Assembly (NCBI GenBank): GCA_013389105.1
Contig: JACADZ010000055.1
Coordinates: 1 to 61,356, forward strand
From: Parvularculaceae bacterium
GTDB lineage: Bacteria; Pseudomonadota; Alphaproteobacteria; Caulobacterales; Parvularculaceae
Length of the DNA: 61,356 bases
Reading direction: 5' to 3'
Part shown: positions 17,753 to 24,946 of the stretch, piece by piece
How the letters are laid out: each line of letters starts with the position of its first letter
Numbering within the stretch: position 1 is the stretch's first letter
Translations under genes and position numbers: made by a program
The notes under the pieces: model-generated
Told to the model about the DNA's origin: nothing
What the model saw: only the letters and a program-made list of their open reading frames with translations
Databases searched by the model: none

Positions 17753-18528
17753 CGAAGCGCGTCTTGTTCGTCCGCGTTCGGCGCAGCGTCGCCGCTCCGG
17801 ATCATCCGGCCGCCATCGACGAAGATCGATTGCCCGGTAATGTACGAGGCCGCGCTCGACGCGAGGAAGAAAACCGTCTCCGCTACCTCCTCCGGCGCAC
17901 CGATGCGTCTTAGGGGCACGCTCGCGCCGACCTCCTCTTCATCGCTCTCCTCGGGCAGTTCGGTCGCGATCGCGCCGATGCCGACCGAGTTGGCGCGCGC
18001 CCCGAAAGGAGACAAGGCAAGGGCCACCGCCTTGGTCATCTGATGCAGGCCGCCCTGCGTCGTGGCGAAGGCGACGTGATCGGGAGCCGCCGTAATTGCT
18101 TCCACCGACATCAGATTGACGATCGCGCCGCCTTGGGCCTTCTGCTTGATGAACTGCTTGGCTACCGCCTGGTTGATCAGAAACGCGCCTTTAAGGTTCA
18201 GCGCCACCACGCGGTCAAAATCGTCTTCGGTGGTCTCGAGAAACGGCGCTGAGTAGTCTTCGTACGCCATGTGCGTCAGCACATCGATGCGTCCGTATGC
18301 ATCCAACGTTTCGGCGACAATGTTGTGCACGTGGAGCCTGTTCGCGCCATCGGCATGCACGAAAGCGGCCTCGACGCCCTTCCTCTTGAGTTCTTCGGCG
18401 AGCGCGCGCACGCCCGCCTCGTCGCGGTCGGCGAGCACCAGGCGGTCGCCGGCGGCGGCGAAGCGGCGGGCGCAAGCGGCGCCCACACCATGGGCGGCGC
18501 CCGTCACGATGACTGAACGACCGCTCAT
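17749..18528 (-). CDS. SDR-family protein lacking the catalytic Tyr-Lys pair
   Basis: 259 aa. The Rossmann motif TGAAHGVGAA near residue 9, the structural Asn in VALNLKGAF and the SDR C-terminus ITGQSIFVDGG are present, as is the Ser position (NLMSVEA). But where classical SDRs have YxxxK the sequence is FATTQ (in DHVAFATTQGG), so the catalytic Tyr is Phe and the Lys is Gln; the codons TTC and CAG are clear in the DNA. Oxidoreductase activity is therefore doubtful and a binding or regulatory role is possible. The ATG at 18528 has AAGGA ten bases upstream. Converges on trcR with a four-base overlap. Confidence 0.85.
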   Translation of the reverse strand: MSGRSVIVTGAAHGVGAACARRFAAAGDRLVLADRDEAGVRALAEELKRKGVEAAFVHADGANRLHVHNIVAETLDAYGRIDVLTHMAYEDYSAPFLETTEDDFDRVVALNLKGAFLINQAVAKQFIKQKAQGGAIVNLMSVEAITAAPDHVAFATTQGGLHQMTKAVALALSPFGARANSVGIGAIATELPEESDEEEVGASVPLRRIGAPEEVAETVFFLASSAASYITGQSIFVDGGRMIRSGDAAPNADEQDALR

Positions 18529-18599
18529 GATGATTTCCTTCCCGGCGGGGACGGGCGTCCGCGCCGGGACGCCCACAAATTCGCCGCGCCGTCGCGCGG

Positions 18600-18620
18600 G
18601 GCGCCGGTCCGACCGGCGCC
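18600..18620 (-). terminator. Hairpin after the upstream DUF465 gene
   Basis: Nine-pair stem GGCGCCGGT/ACCGGCGCC with a three-base loop, 8 bases after the stop of the 59-aa DUF465 gene on the minus strand. No T-run follows on that strand, so termination strength is uncertain; it separates this gene from the SDR gene downstream. Confidence 0.5.
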
Positions 18621-18627
18621 TTTAACT

Positions 18628-18807
18628 CTAGTGTGTCTCTTCGGCAGTTCGAATGTTCTGGATCTGGTCTTTGATTCTCAGTTTGAGGCGTTTCAGCTCA
18701 TTTACGCGACTATCGTCGTGGCTAGGGTGCTTCATCTCCGCGGCGATCGCCGCCTCCAGCTCCTGATGCCGCTGTGTCAGCGTGTCCAGATGAGCCTTCA
18801 TCGCCAT
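18628..18807 (-). CDS. DUF465 (YdcH-like) small helical protein
   Basis: 59 aa from the ATG at 18807 to TAG at 18628. The product reads MAMKAHLDTLTQRHQELE, then an acidic/basic helix and the DUF465 hallmark VNELKRLKLRIKDQI. Expected structure is an antiparallel helical hairpin or coiled coil; function unknown. An excellent Shine-Dalgarno AAGGAGG lies seven bases before the start. A second DUF465 gene sits 1.3 kb away (20070-20351), beyond ubiX, and the two share the K-(L/K)-LxxKDxI(M/Q) pattern. The gene is divergent from ubiX. Confidence 0.85.
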   Translation of the reverse strand: MAMKAHLDTLTQRHQELEAAIAAEMKHPSHDDSRVNELKRLKLRIKDQIQNIRTAEETH

Positions 18808-18955
18808 AGCTGGCCTCCTTTTTTGCCGAGGGTGTCACATTTAAGCACGAGACGGCCTTCCCGTCGATCCGGTTTCGCCGTTAACACATATGACTTTTGC
18901 CTTTCTTAAGCCTTGGCGAGAGCGGTAAAATGCTCGGCAACCCTTTGGATTTCCG

Positions 18956-19546
18956 ATGAAAAATTCGACACGACTCATCGTCGGGGTGAGCGGCGCCTCA
19001 GGCGCCCTGCTCGCTCGGCGCGCCCTGGAGGCGCTCGCCGCCGCAGGCGTCGAGACGCACCTTGTCGTCTCCAAGTCCGCCGAAATGACGATCGCCTATG
19101 AGCTCGGTGAAAAGGCTCGCGACTTTGCGCAACTGGCCGCCAGATCTTATGCGGCGAGCGATGTCGGCGCGCCGATTTCTTCGGGGTCGTTCAAGACCGC
19201 CGGCATGCTGGTCGTTCCGTGTTCGGTGCGAACCATGTCCGAGATCGCGACAGGGGTGACCTCCTCGCTGCTCAGCCGCGCCGCCGACGTGACGCTGAAA
19301 GAACGCCGGCCGCTGGTCCTCATGGTGCGCGAATCGCCGCTGCACCTTGGGCATCTGCGCACGCTGACCGCCCTTGCCGAGATGGGCGCGATCATCGCCC
19401 CGCCTGTCCCTGCCTTCTACGCCGAGCCGCAAAGCGTCGACGACGTGGCGCGACAGAGCGTGGGACGCGCGCTTGACCTTTTTGGCCTCGATTGCGGATT
19501 CACGCGGCGTTGGGGCGAGGACCTCGAGAAAGGGCGCAGACCGTGA
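18956..19546 (+). CDS. ubiX: Flavin prenyltransferase UbiX
   Basis: 196 aa. Signatures: IVGVSGASGALLARRALEAL at residues 8-27 (FMN-binding), PISSGSFKTAGMLVVPCSVRTMSEIATG and the C-terminal RESPLHLGHLRTLTALAEMGAIIAPPVPAFY, characteristic of UbiX/Pad1. It makes the prenylated FMN cofactor required by UbiD decarboxylases in ubiquinone synthesis; no ubiD is in this window. Start ATG at 18956. The stop overlaps the next gene's start by one base (TGATG), so ubiX, the TIGR02444 gene and the second DUF465 gene form a coupled operon. Confidence 0.95.
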   Translation: MKNSTRLIVGVSGASGALLARRALEALAAAGVETHLVVSKSAEMTIAYELGEKARDFAQLAARSYAASDVGAPISSGSFKTAGMLVVPCSVRTMSEIATGVTSSLLSRAADVTLKERRPLVLMVRESPLHLGHLRTLTALAEMGAIIAPPVPAFYAEPQSVDDVARQSVGRALDLFGLDCGFTRRWGEDLEKGRRP

Positions 19547-20073
19547 TGCCCTCCTCTTTCTGGGACTGGTCGCTACGCGCTTATTCGCGGCCGGGCGCCT
19601 CTGAATCGCTCCTCAAACTGCAGGACGAATTCGGCCTCAACGTGAACATCCTGCTCTGGTGCTGCTGGTGCGCGCAGGCCGGCGCCGCGATTCCCGAACT
19701 GGGGCTGCGCAAGGCGCAGGACTTGGTTGCGTCCTGGTCTCACGAAGTGACCGAACCCCTGCGGGCCGCGCGACGCGCTCTGAAGGCGCCCCCGAAACAG
19801 GCGGACGCGGCCGGGGCCGAGGCGCTCCGCGCCAGCGTCAAGCGCGTCGAGCTCGACGCCGAAAAGCTGGAGCAGGCGATGCTTGAAAATCTTGCCCGCG
19901 ATCTTACGAAAAACAGCGAAGCCCCTGACGCTGCCTCCGTTGCGAGGCGGTCCCTCGCCCGCTATGCGGATATTTCCGGAGCGGCGCGCAAGAAGGGCTT
20001 TTCGACGCTCCTTCTCGATGACCTGGTCCGCGTCGTCATTCCCGATGCGCTGATGGAGGCTCTTTCGCGATGA
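19546..20073 (+). CDS. TIGR02444 (DUF2390) family protein
   Basis: 175 aa. The N-terminal half carries the family pattern FWDWSLRAYSRPG, LLKLQDEFGLNVNILLWCCWCAQAG; the C-terminal half is helical and charged. The family has no assigned function and commonly occurs next to short helical proteins in proteobacteria. The start is the ATG at 19546, overlapping the ubiX stop by one base; its own stop overlaps the DUF465 start by four bases (ATGA). This tight coupling with ubiX suggests, without proving, a link to ubiquinone or flavin-prenyl metabolism. A Cys/Trp cluster (residues about 38-41) is notable. Confidence 0.82.
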   Translation: MPSSFWDWSLRAYSRPGASESLLKLQDEFGLNVNILLWCCWCAQAGAAIPELGLRKAQDLVASWSHEVTEPLRAARRALKAPPKQADAAGAEALRASVKRVELDAEKLEQAMLENLARDLTKNSEAPDAASVARRSLARYADISGAARKKGFSTLLLDDLVRVVIPDALMEALSR

Positions 20074-20351
20074 AAGACGGCAGCCCGCCGGACGACGGTG
20101 ACAACGTCACGCCGTTCCGCCTTTTTATCGGCGGTGCAGGCGCGATCGCCGGCGCGAATGACGAGGCGCTGCTTGCGCGTCTTCAGACGCTGCAGCAGGA
20201 GCATGCCGATCTTGACGCAGCGATTCAGGCGCTCGAGTCCCAGCCCCATCACGACCGGCTTTCGGTGGCGCGGCTGAAGAAGAAGAAACTTCAGCTCAAG
20301 GATATCATGCAGCGGGTCAAGGACCAGATGACGCCCGATATTATTGCGTAG
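20070..20351 (+). CDS. DUF465 (YdcH-like) protein with N-terminal extension
   Basis: 93 aa. About 30 N-terminal residues (Gly/Ala/Asp-rich) precede the DUF465 helical hairpin ARLQTLQQEHADLDAAIQAL and LSVARLKKKKLQLKDIMQ. Translation is coupled to the TIGR02444 gene by an ATGA overlap. The last four codons overlap the 3' end of convergent nrdB. Function unknown; paralogous to the 59-aa protein at 18628-18807. Confidence 0.87.
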   Translation: MKDGSPPDDGDNVTPFRLFIGGAGAIAGANDEALLARLQTLQQEHADLDAAIQALESQPHHDRLSVARLKKKKLQLKDIMQRVKDQMTPDIIA

Positions 20352-21387
20352 ACTGCGTCGCGCCGTTTTCCCGGCGACGCGCCTGCATGGCGTCGAAGGC
20401 CGCCCAAACGCCGCCCTCGCCATGCCAGTCGCCCTTCGTCGCGGCTTTGGAATATTCGGTGGCGCGCGCTTCGAAGAAGTTCGCGTGCTCGACGCCATTG
20501 AGGATCTCCGCAAGCCACGGCAGCGGATGCTTATCGGCGCCGAAGAGCTTTGGAAGCTGCAACTGCCCCAATCGCCAGTCGGCGATGTAGCGGATGTAGC
20601 TCTTGATATCGGCCGGCGTCATCCCTTGCACCGGCCCCATCTCGAAGGCGAGATCGATGAACTTGTCCTCGAGCGCGACGACCGTGCGGCAGCACTCGAC
20701 AATGTCGGAGGCGACCGCTTTCGTGACGCATCCGGTCTCGCGCGCAAAGGCGTGATAGAGCTTGATCATGCCCTCGCAGTGCAGCGACTCGTCGCGCACC
20801 GACCACGAGACGATCTGGCCCATGCCTTTCATCTTGTTGAAGCGCGGGAAATTCATGAGCATCGCGAATGAGGCGAAAAGCTGCAGCCCTTCGGTGAAGG
20901 CGCCGAACATGGCCAGCGTGCGCGCAATGTCCGCCTCGGTATCGACGCCGAACTTCTGCATGAAGTCGTGCTTGTCGCGCATTTCCTTGTAGTCGAGGAA
21001 GGCGCTGAACTCCGCCTCAGGCATGCCGATCGTCTCAAGCAGCAGCGCGTAAGCCGCGATGTGCACCGTCTCCATGTTGGAGAAGGCGGAGAGCATCATC
21101 TTCACTTCGGTCGGCTTGAAGACGCGCGCGTAGCGCTCCATGTAGTTGTCGTTCACCTCGACGTCCGACTGCGTGAAGAAGCGGAAGATCTGGGTGAGGA
21201 GATTGCGCTCCGCGTCCGAGAGCTTGCCCGCCCAGTCCTTGCAGTCCTCGCCGAGGGGCACCTCCTCCGGCATCCAATGGATCTGCTGCTGGCGCTTCCA
21301 GAAGTCGTGCGCCCACGGATACCGGAACGGCTTGTAGGCGAAGGACGGGGTCAAAAGGCCGACGGTCTTTTTCTGGAAGGCGGACAT
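20341..21387 (-). CDS. nrdB: Ribonucleoside-diphosphate reductase class I, beta subunit
   Basis: 348 aa from the ATG at 21387. The R2 fold is clear: di-iron ligands in METVHIAAYALLLETIG (ExxH) and later SVRDESLHCEGM (ExxH), with the radical-tyrosine region between, and the C-terminal WHGEGGVWAAFDA tail. The shorter length and this C-terminus match the alphaproteobacterial R2 type. It supplies the tyrosyl/metal cofactor for deoxynucleotide synthesis in complex with NrdA, which is not in this window. Two NrdR boxes lie 40-85 bases upstream of the start. The stop overlaps the convergent DUF465 gene by 11 bases. Confidence 0.94.
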   Translation of the reverse strand: MSAFQKKTVGLLTPSFAYKPFRYPWAHDFWKRQQQIHWMPEEVPLGEDCKDWAGKLSDAERNLLTQIFRFFTQSDVEVNDNYMERYARVFKPTEVKMMLSAFSNMETVHIAAYALLLETIGMPEAEFSAFLDYKEMRDKHDFMQKFGVDTEADIARTLAMFGAFTEGLQLFASFAMLMNFPRFNKMKGMGQIVSWSVRDESLHCEGMIKLYHAFARETGCVTKAVASDIVECCRTVVALEDKFIDLAFEMGPVQGMTPADIKSYIRYIADWRLGQLQLPKLFGADKHPLPWLAEILNGVEHANFFEARATEYSKAATKGDWHGEGGVWAAFDAMQARRRENGATQSTQ

Positions 21388-21426
21388 GAGGGCGCTCGTC
21401 AACAAGGGTTTTAGGGAACCAGGGTG

Positions 21427-21442
21427 GCACAATATATTGTAG
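21427..21442. promoter_or_regulatory. NrdR box 1 (nrdB-proximal)
   Basis: Contains the perfect palindrome ACAATATATTGT (21429-21440) within the 16-base site, a close match to the NrdR consensus (ACACNATATATNGTGT type). It lies 40 bases upstream of the nrdB start. NrdR is the ATP/dATP-sensing repressor of ribonucleotide reductase genes. Confidence 0.8.
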
Positions 21443-21456
21443 TCGGGCGAATGGAA

Positions 21457-21472
21457 AGCCCTATATATGGCC
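21457..21472. promoter_or_regulatory. NrdR box 2
   Basis: The core CTATATATGG (21461-21470) is centred 31 bp from the centre of box 1, i.e. three helical turns, the spacing typical of paired NrdR boxes. The half-sites are less perfect than in box 1, which is usual. Together the two boxes place nrdB under NrdR control. Confidence 0.7.
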
Positions 21473-21504
21473 GTTTTTCCCCGAAATAATCGACCGCGCG
21501 ACGC

Positions 21505-21933
21505 TCATGAGGTCGGTGCGACTTTCTCGAAGGCGCGAATGCGCGCCTTGAACGAGTCCGGGAGCGGCGTTGACTCCTTCGTCCCCTGCCGCACATGCAC
21601 GTAAATGAGGCGCCCGGCGTTCAGCAGCGTCTCGCCGCGGAAGACCGCCGTCGCCATCTCCATCGATTTCGAGCCCAGCCGCGCGCAGCGCATGCCGATC
21701 TCGATCTCGTCGTCGAACAGCGCCGAACCGAGGAAGTCGCACTCGGCGTGCGCCGTCACGAACTCCGGCGCCTCCTGGTAGCGCGGAAAACCGAGCGCGC
21801 GCGTCCACTCCCAGACGGCGATGTCGTAATAGAGAAAGTAGTTCGCATTGAAGACGATCCCCTGTGCGTCGCACTCGTTCCAGCGCACGCGCAAGGGGTG
21901 GAGGAAGGCGAAGTCGGCGCGGGCGATCATCAT
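21505..21933 (-). CDS. Acyl-CoA thioesterase, 4-hydroxybenzoyl-CoA thioesterase (hotdog) family
   Basis: 142 aa. The hotdog-fold signature VRWNECDAQGIVFNANYFLYYD carries the catalytic Asp (CDAQG) followed by the family's helix. Substrate not predictable; 4HBT enzymes hydrolyse acyl- or aryl-CoA. A longer N-terminus from 21984 is possible, but the ATG at 21933 overlaps the stop of the upstream gene as ATGA, the usual sign of translational coupling, and gives the standard family length. A second, tol-linked 4HBT gene (ybgC) is at 46556. Confidence 0.85.
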   Translation of the reverse strand: MMIARADFAFLHPLRVRWNECDAQGIVFNANYFLYYDIAVWEWTRALGFPRYQEAPEFVTAHAECDFLGSALFDDEIEIGMRCARLGSKSMEMATAVFRGETLLNAGRLIYVHVRQGTKESTPLPDSFKARIRAFEKVAPTS

Positions 21934-22622
21934 CTGCGGGGGCTGTTCTGAGTTGGGGGGCCGTCGGCCTTTTGTCCAAGCCATGGCTCAATAATTGGTT
22001 TTTGCGGCGCCGGGCCGTCCGCCCGGCCAAGGTAAAGCGTAATCGGGCACAGCGAATGAGTTTGTGTCAGGCTGCGCACAAAGACCAACCGCCGTCCGTT
22101 GAACCACGGCCGATCGTCAACGCGCCGTGAAATGACGCTAATGTCATACGCGCGGCCATTGCGCAGAACGTCTGGCGCACAAAAGACCGCTTGGCGCAAC
22201 TCGTAGTTAGGAGACCCGTACTCCAGTACGTCCTTCAACTCAAACCCTTGATTTAGCAGGGCCGATCGCAGAGCCGAAAAACTCAATTCGGGCGTTACGA
22301 ATTCGCACCAGCGTTCGCCCCCATGCTCCCCAACGCCGGCCGTGAACGAGTATTCTGCGACCTCTCGACCAGAGTATGTTCTAACCGCCGCATCCCAAGC
22401 TTTCGCCAACGTTCGCACTGCGCCGCTGATATCTGCCGGCCTCGCCAGCCATTTTCGTCTGGACGCCGCCGCCTCGGCAGCCGCAATTTCGGCATCGGTC
22501 TTTATGCAGACTGAACTAAACTCCGCCGCAACAGCATTTGCAAAGATGGTCTGGTTTTGCGGCGACAATGCGGGAGCTCCAAGCGCGCTCGAGATCAGAA
22601 CAACAGATAGGAACGTTCCCAT
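21930..22622 (-). CDS. Secreted protein of unknown function
   Basis: 230 aa from the ATG at 22622. Residues 1-19 (MGTFLSVVLISSALGAPAL) form a signal peptide. The mature part has several Cys (SVCIKTD, RWCEFVTP, VFCAPD, SLCPIT), suggesting disulfides in the periplasm. I do not recognise a family. Base composition is visibly less GC-rich than neighbouring genes, hinting at later acquisition. Its stop overlaps the thioesterase start (ATGA). A VapBC module lies immediately upstream on the same strand, separated by 17 bases. Confidence 0.7.
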   Translation of the reverse strand: MGTFLSVVLISSALGAPALSPQNQTIFANAVAAEFSSVCIKTDAEIAAAEAAASRRKWLARPADISGAVRTLAKAWDAAVRTYSGREVAEYSFTAGVGEHGGERWCEFVTPELSFSALRSALLNQGFELKDVLEYGSPNYELRQAVFCAPDVLRNGRAYDISVISRRVDDRPWFNGRRLVFVRSLTQTHSLCPITLYLGRADGPAPQKPIIEPWLGQKADGPPTQNSPRR

Positions 22623-22639
22623 GCCCCTACTCGCCGGCA

Positions 22640-23062
22640 TCATGCGGGATCGGCGGCCTTCAAGGCCCACAGCGCGACGCCTATTTTCGCCGCCGCGCGG
22701 CGAATGCCCTGGTCGAGCGTTGCAATTGCGATCCCCTCATGCTTCGCAAGCGCGAGATAAGCGGCGTCATAGGCGGAGAGTCCCTGCGCCCGCGCGAGGG
22801 CGAGCACTTCGCGGTCGCCCCGATCCGGCAGCACAAGGATCGAGGCCTGGCGTAGCTGCGCGAGGCCGGCGTCGCCTTCCCCAAGGGGCAATCGCTTCCT
22901 CCGCTCGGCGGAAAGGAGAAGGTTGCGCACTTCGTTCCAGAAGAGACCCGGAACGAAGGCACTGTCGCGGGCGACGGCGCGCAGCACCGCCGCAGCTTCA
23001 TCGGATTGTTCATCAGCCAACAGCGCCCCGGCGACGATCGAGGCGTCGACCACAAAGGGCAT
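22640..23062 (-). CDS. vapC: VapC-type PIN-domain toxin
   Basis: 140 aa. The PIN nuclease acidic residues are present: Asp6 in VVDAS, Glu of FWNEVRN near residue 44, Asp of SAYDAAYLALA near 98 and Asp in TLDQGIR near 116. VapC toxins are Mg-dependent ribonucleases that often cleave tRNA-fMet or rRNA; the target here is unknown. The ATG overlaps the antitoxin stop by one base (TGATG), standard for these operons. Confidence 0.92.
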   Translation of the reverse strand: MPFVVDASIVAGALLADEQSDEAAAVLRAVARDSAFVPGLFWNEVRNLLLSAERRKRLPLGEGDAGLAQLRQASILVLPDRGDREVLALARAQGLSAYDAAYLALAKHEGIAIATLDQGIRRAAAKIGVALWALKAADPA

Positions 23063-23310
23063 CAGTACTTGCGCCCCTCATGGCGCCAAGAGAGAACTTC
23101 CTCGAGCGTCGTCGGCTTCATCTTTGTCCGGAGCTTCAAGAACTCCTCGACCGCCGCCCGAGCCCCGGCGCGCGCACTGTGCTCAAACGGCACGAGACGC
23201 AGCACCGGCTCGTTGCCGCGCGCGATCACTACCTCCTCGCCTTCTTCCGCGCGGCGCATCAGCTCGGCGAAGCGCGCCTTCGCTTCGGCGACATTCACTT
23301 GGATGGTCAT
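23062..23310 (-). CDS. Phd/YefM-family antitoxin of the VapC module
   Basis: 82 aa from the ATG at 23310. The N-terminal Phd/YefM DNA-binding domain reads VNVAEAKARFAELMRRAEEGEEVVIARGN; the C-terminal part should be the toxin-neutralising tail. The frame is open further upstream but the family start is here. It is expected to neutralise VapC and, with it, repress its own promoter (see 23343-23370). Confidence 0.9.
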   Translation of the reverse strand: MTIQVNVAEAKARFAELMRRAEEGEEVVIARGNEPVLRLVPFEHSARAGARAAVEEFLKLRTKMKPTTLEEVLSWRHEGRKY

Positions 23311-23331
23311 CGCTGCTCGCGATTCACGTAC

Positions 23332-23370
23332 CGAGAATCGAGAATATGGCAGTTCCTGACTGTTGGTCAA
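23332..23370 (-). promoter_or_regulatory. Candidate promoter and operator of the toxin-antitoxin pair
   Basis: On the minus strand TTGACC (23365-23370) and CATATT (23343-23348) are 16 bases apart. A seven-base direct repeat CGAGAAT/CGAGAAT (plus strand, 23332-23345) overlaps the -10 side and is a plausible binding site for the antitoxin. The rest of the gap up to the sucC stop (23371-23555) shows no convincing gene; a 27-codon ORF at 23470-23553 is not supported. Confidence 0.4.
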
Positions 23371-23555
23371 GCGGTGACCATGCTCGCGACTCGTTAGCAC
23401 TCTCGCTGATCTATCGCCGCCATATCCTGTGGCATCCAAACGCGGTTTAACGGCGCTGAAACCGGGCAAATGCGCTCGGCCTGCGAATCGATGATTGTCA
23501 ACTGGGACTATGAGGTCGGCGTCGCACGGGCTCGGCTGAATCTCATCGAATAGTC

Positions 23556-24746
23556 CTACCCCACCGCCTTCACCACTTTGCGCGCGGCGTCTTCGAGATC
23601 GTCCGCCGGCGTAATCGCAAGGCCGCTTTCGGCGAGAATCTTTTTTCCCTTCTCGACATTCGTGCCTTCGAGCCGCACGACGAGCGGGACCTTCAGCCCC
23701 ACTTCCCTCACCGCGGCGATGATGCCTTCCGCGATAGTGTCGCAGCGCATGATGCCGCCGAAAATGTTGACGAGGATGCCTTTGACTCCTGGGTCGGAGG
23801 TGATGATTTTGAACGCCTCTCTCACTTTTTCCTTCGAGGCGCCGCCGCCGACATCAAGGAAGTTCGCCGGCTCCTTGCCGTAGTGCTTGATGATGTCCAT
23901 CGTCGCCATGGCGAGACCGGCGCCGTTCACCATGCAGCCGATGGCGCCGTCGAGCTTTACGTAGGAGAGATCGAACTCCTTGGCGCGGCGCTCGAGCGGG
24001 TCCTCCTCGGTCACGTCGCGTAGGTCCGCGATGTTCGGATGCCGAAAGAGCGCGTTGTCGTCGAAGCTGATTTTGGCGTCGAGCACGCGCAGATTTCCGT
24101 CCTTCATGACGATCAGCGGGTTCACCTCAAGAAGGCTCATGTCTTTGGCGACGAAGGCGCCGTAGAGCGTCGTCACCAGCGCGACGCACTGCTTGTAGGC
24201 GGGCCCCGAAAGCTTCAGGGCTGCGGCGATGCGCCGGCCGTGATGGGGCATGACGCCGCTCGCCGGATCGATCCGCACCGTGACGATCTTCTCCGGCGTC
24301 TGCGCGGCCACCTCCTCGATGTTCATGCCGCCTTCCGTGGAAGCGATGATCGCGACGCGCCCGGCGCGCCGGTCGACGAGGAAGGAGAGATAGAATTCCT
24401 TCGCGATGTCCGCGCCGTCTTCGATGTAGAGGCGGTTCACCTGTTTGCCGGCCGGCCCGGTCTGTTTCGTCACCAGAGTCGCGCCGAGCATGCGCCGCGC
24501 CTCTTCAGCCGCTTCGGCGGCGGATTTCGCGATCCTGACGCCGCCCTTTTCGCCGGCCGAGGCTTCCTTGAATTTCCCCTTCCCGCGTCCGCCGGCGTGG
24601 ATCTGCGATTTCACGACCCAGACGGGACCCGGCAGCGACTTCGCCGCGCTCTCTGCTTCGGCAGCCGCGAACACGGCCCGGCCCTCCGCGACCGGCGCAC
24701 CGAAGTCCTTCAGGATGCGCTTGGCCTGGTATTCGTGAATGTTCAT
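23556..24746 (-). CDS. sucC: Succinyl-CoA synthetase (ADP/GDP-forming) beta subunit
   Basis: 396 aa, full length. ATP-grasp domain begins [19 protein letters not shown] with [14 protein letters not shown]; the C-terminal ligase domain has [20 protein letters not shown] and the phosphate-loop region [13 protein letters not shown]. It catalyses substrate-level phosphorylation in the TCA cycle together with SucD. Oddly, sucD does not follow: the next gene downstream on the strand is the toxin-antitoxin operon after 245 bases, and mdh is not upstream. A malate-CoA ligase beta subunit (MtkA) is a less likely alternative. Confidence 0.93.
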   Translation of the reverse strand: MNIHEYQAKRILKDFGAPVAEGRAVFAAAEAESAAKSLPGPVWVVKSQIHAGGRGKGKFKEASAGEKGGVRIAKSAAEAAEEARRMLGATLVTKQTGPAGKQVNRLYIEDGADIAKEFYLSFLVDRRAGRVAIIASTEGGMNIEEVAAQTPEKIVTVRIDPASGVMPHHGRRIAAALKLSGPAYKQCVALVTTLYGAFVAKDMSLLEVNPLIVMKDGNLRVLDAKISFDDNALFRHPNIADLRDVTEEDPLERRAKEFDLSYVKLDGAIGCMVNGAGLAMATMDIIKHYGKEPANFLDVGGGASKEKVREAFKIITSDPGVKGILVNIFGGIMRCDTIAEGIIAAVREVGLKVPLVVRLEGTNVEKGKKILAESGLAITPADDLEDAARKVVKAVG

Positions 24747-24946
24747 CGAGGACTCCCCGCCGCGTGACGAACTGGCCCTTACGGCATGACATGCGGCGTC
24801 GCAACACGCCTAGATCGGTGGGCGATAAGCGCGCATCGGCCGCCGGTCCAGTTTTTCTTGGTCGCGCCGGGTTTCGAAAAACTTGTGACTCCACTTTTTC
24901 GCAGGCGCTTTGGTCGGCCGTGATGAGGGCGATCAGTCCAGGCGCG

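Noticed and set aside
23470-23553. 27-codon plus-strand ORF ending at the sucC stop
   Set aside because: No ribosome-binding site and no similarity recognised; possibly a remnant, but unsupported.
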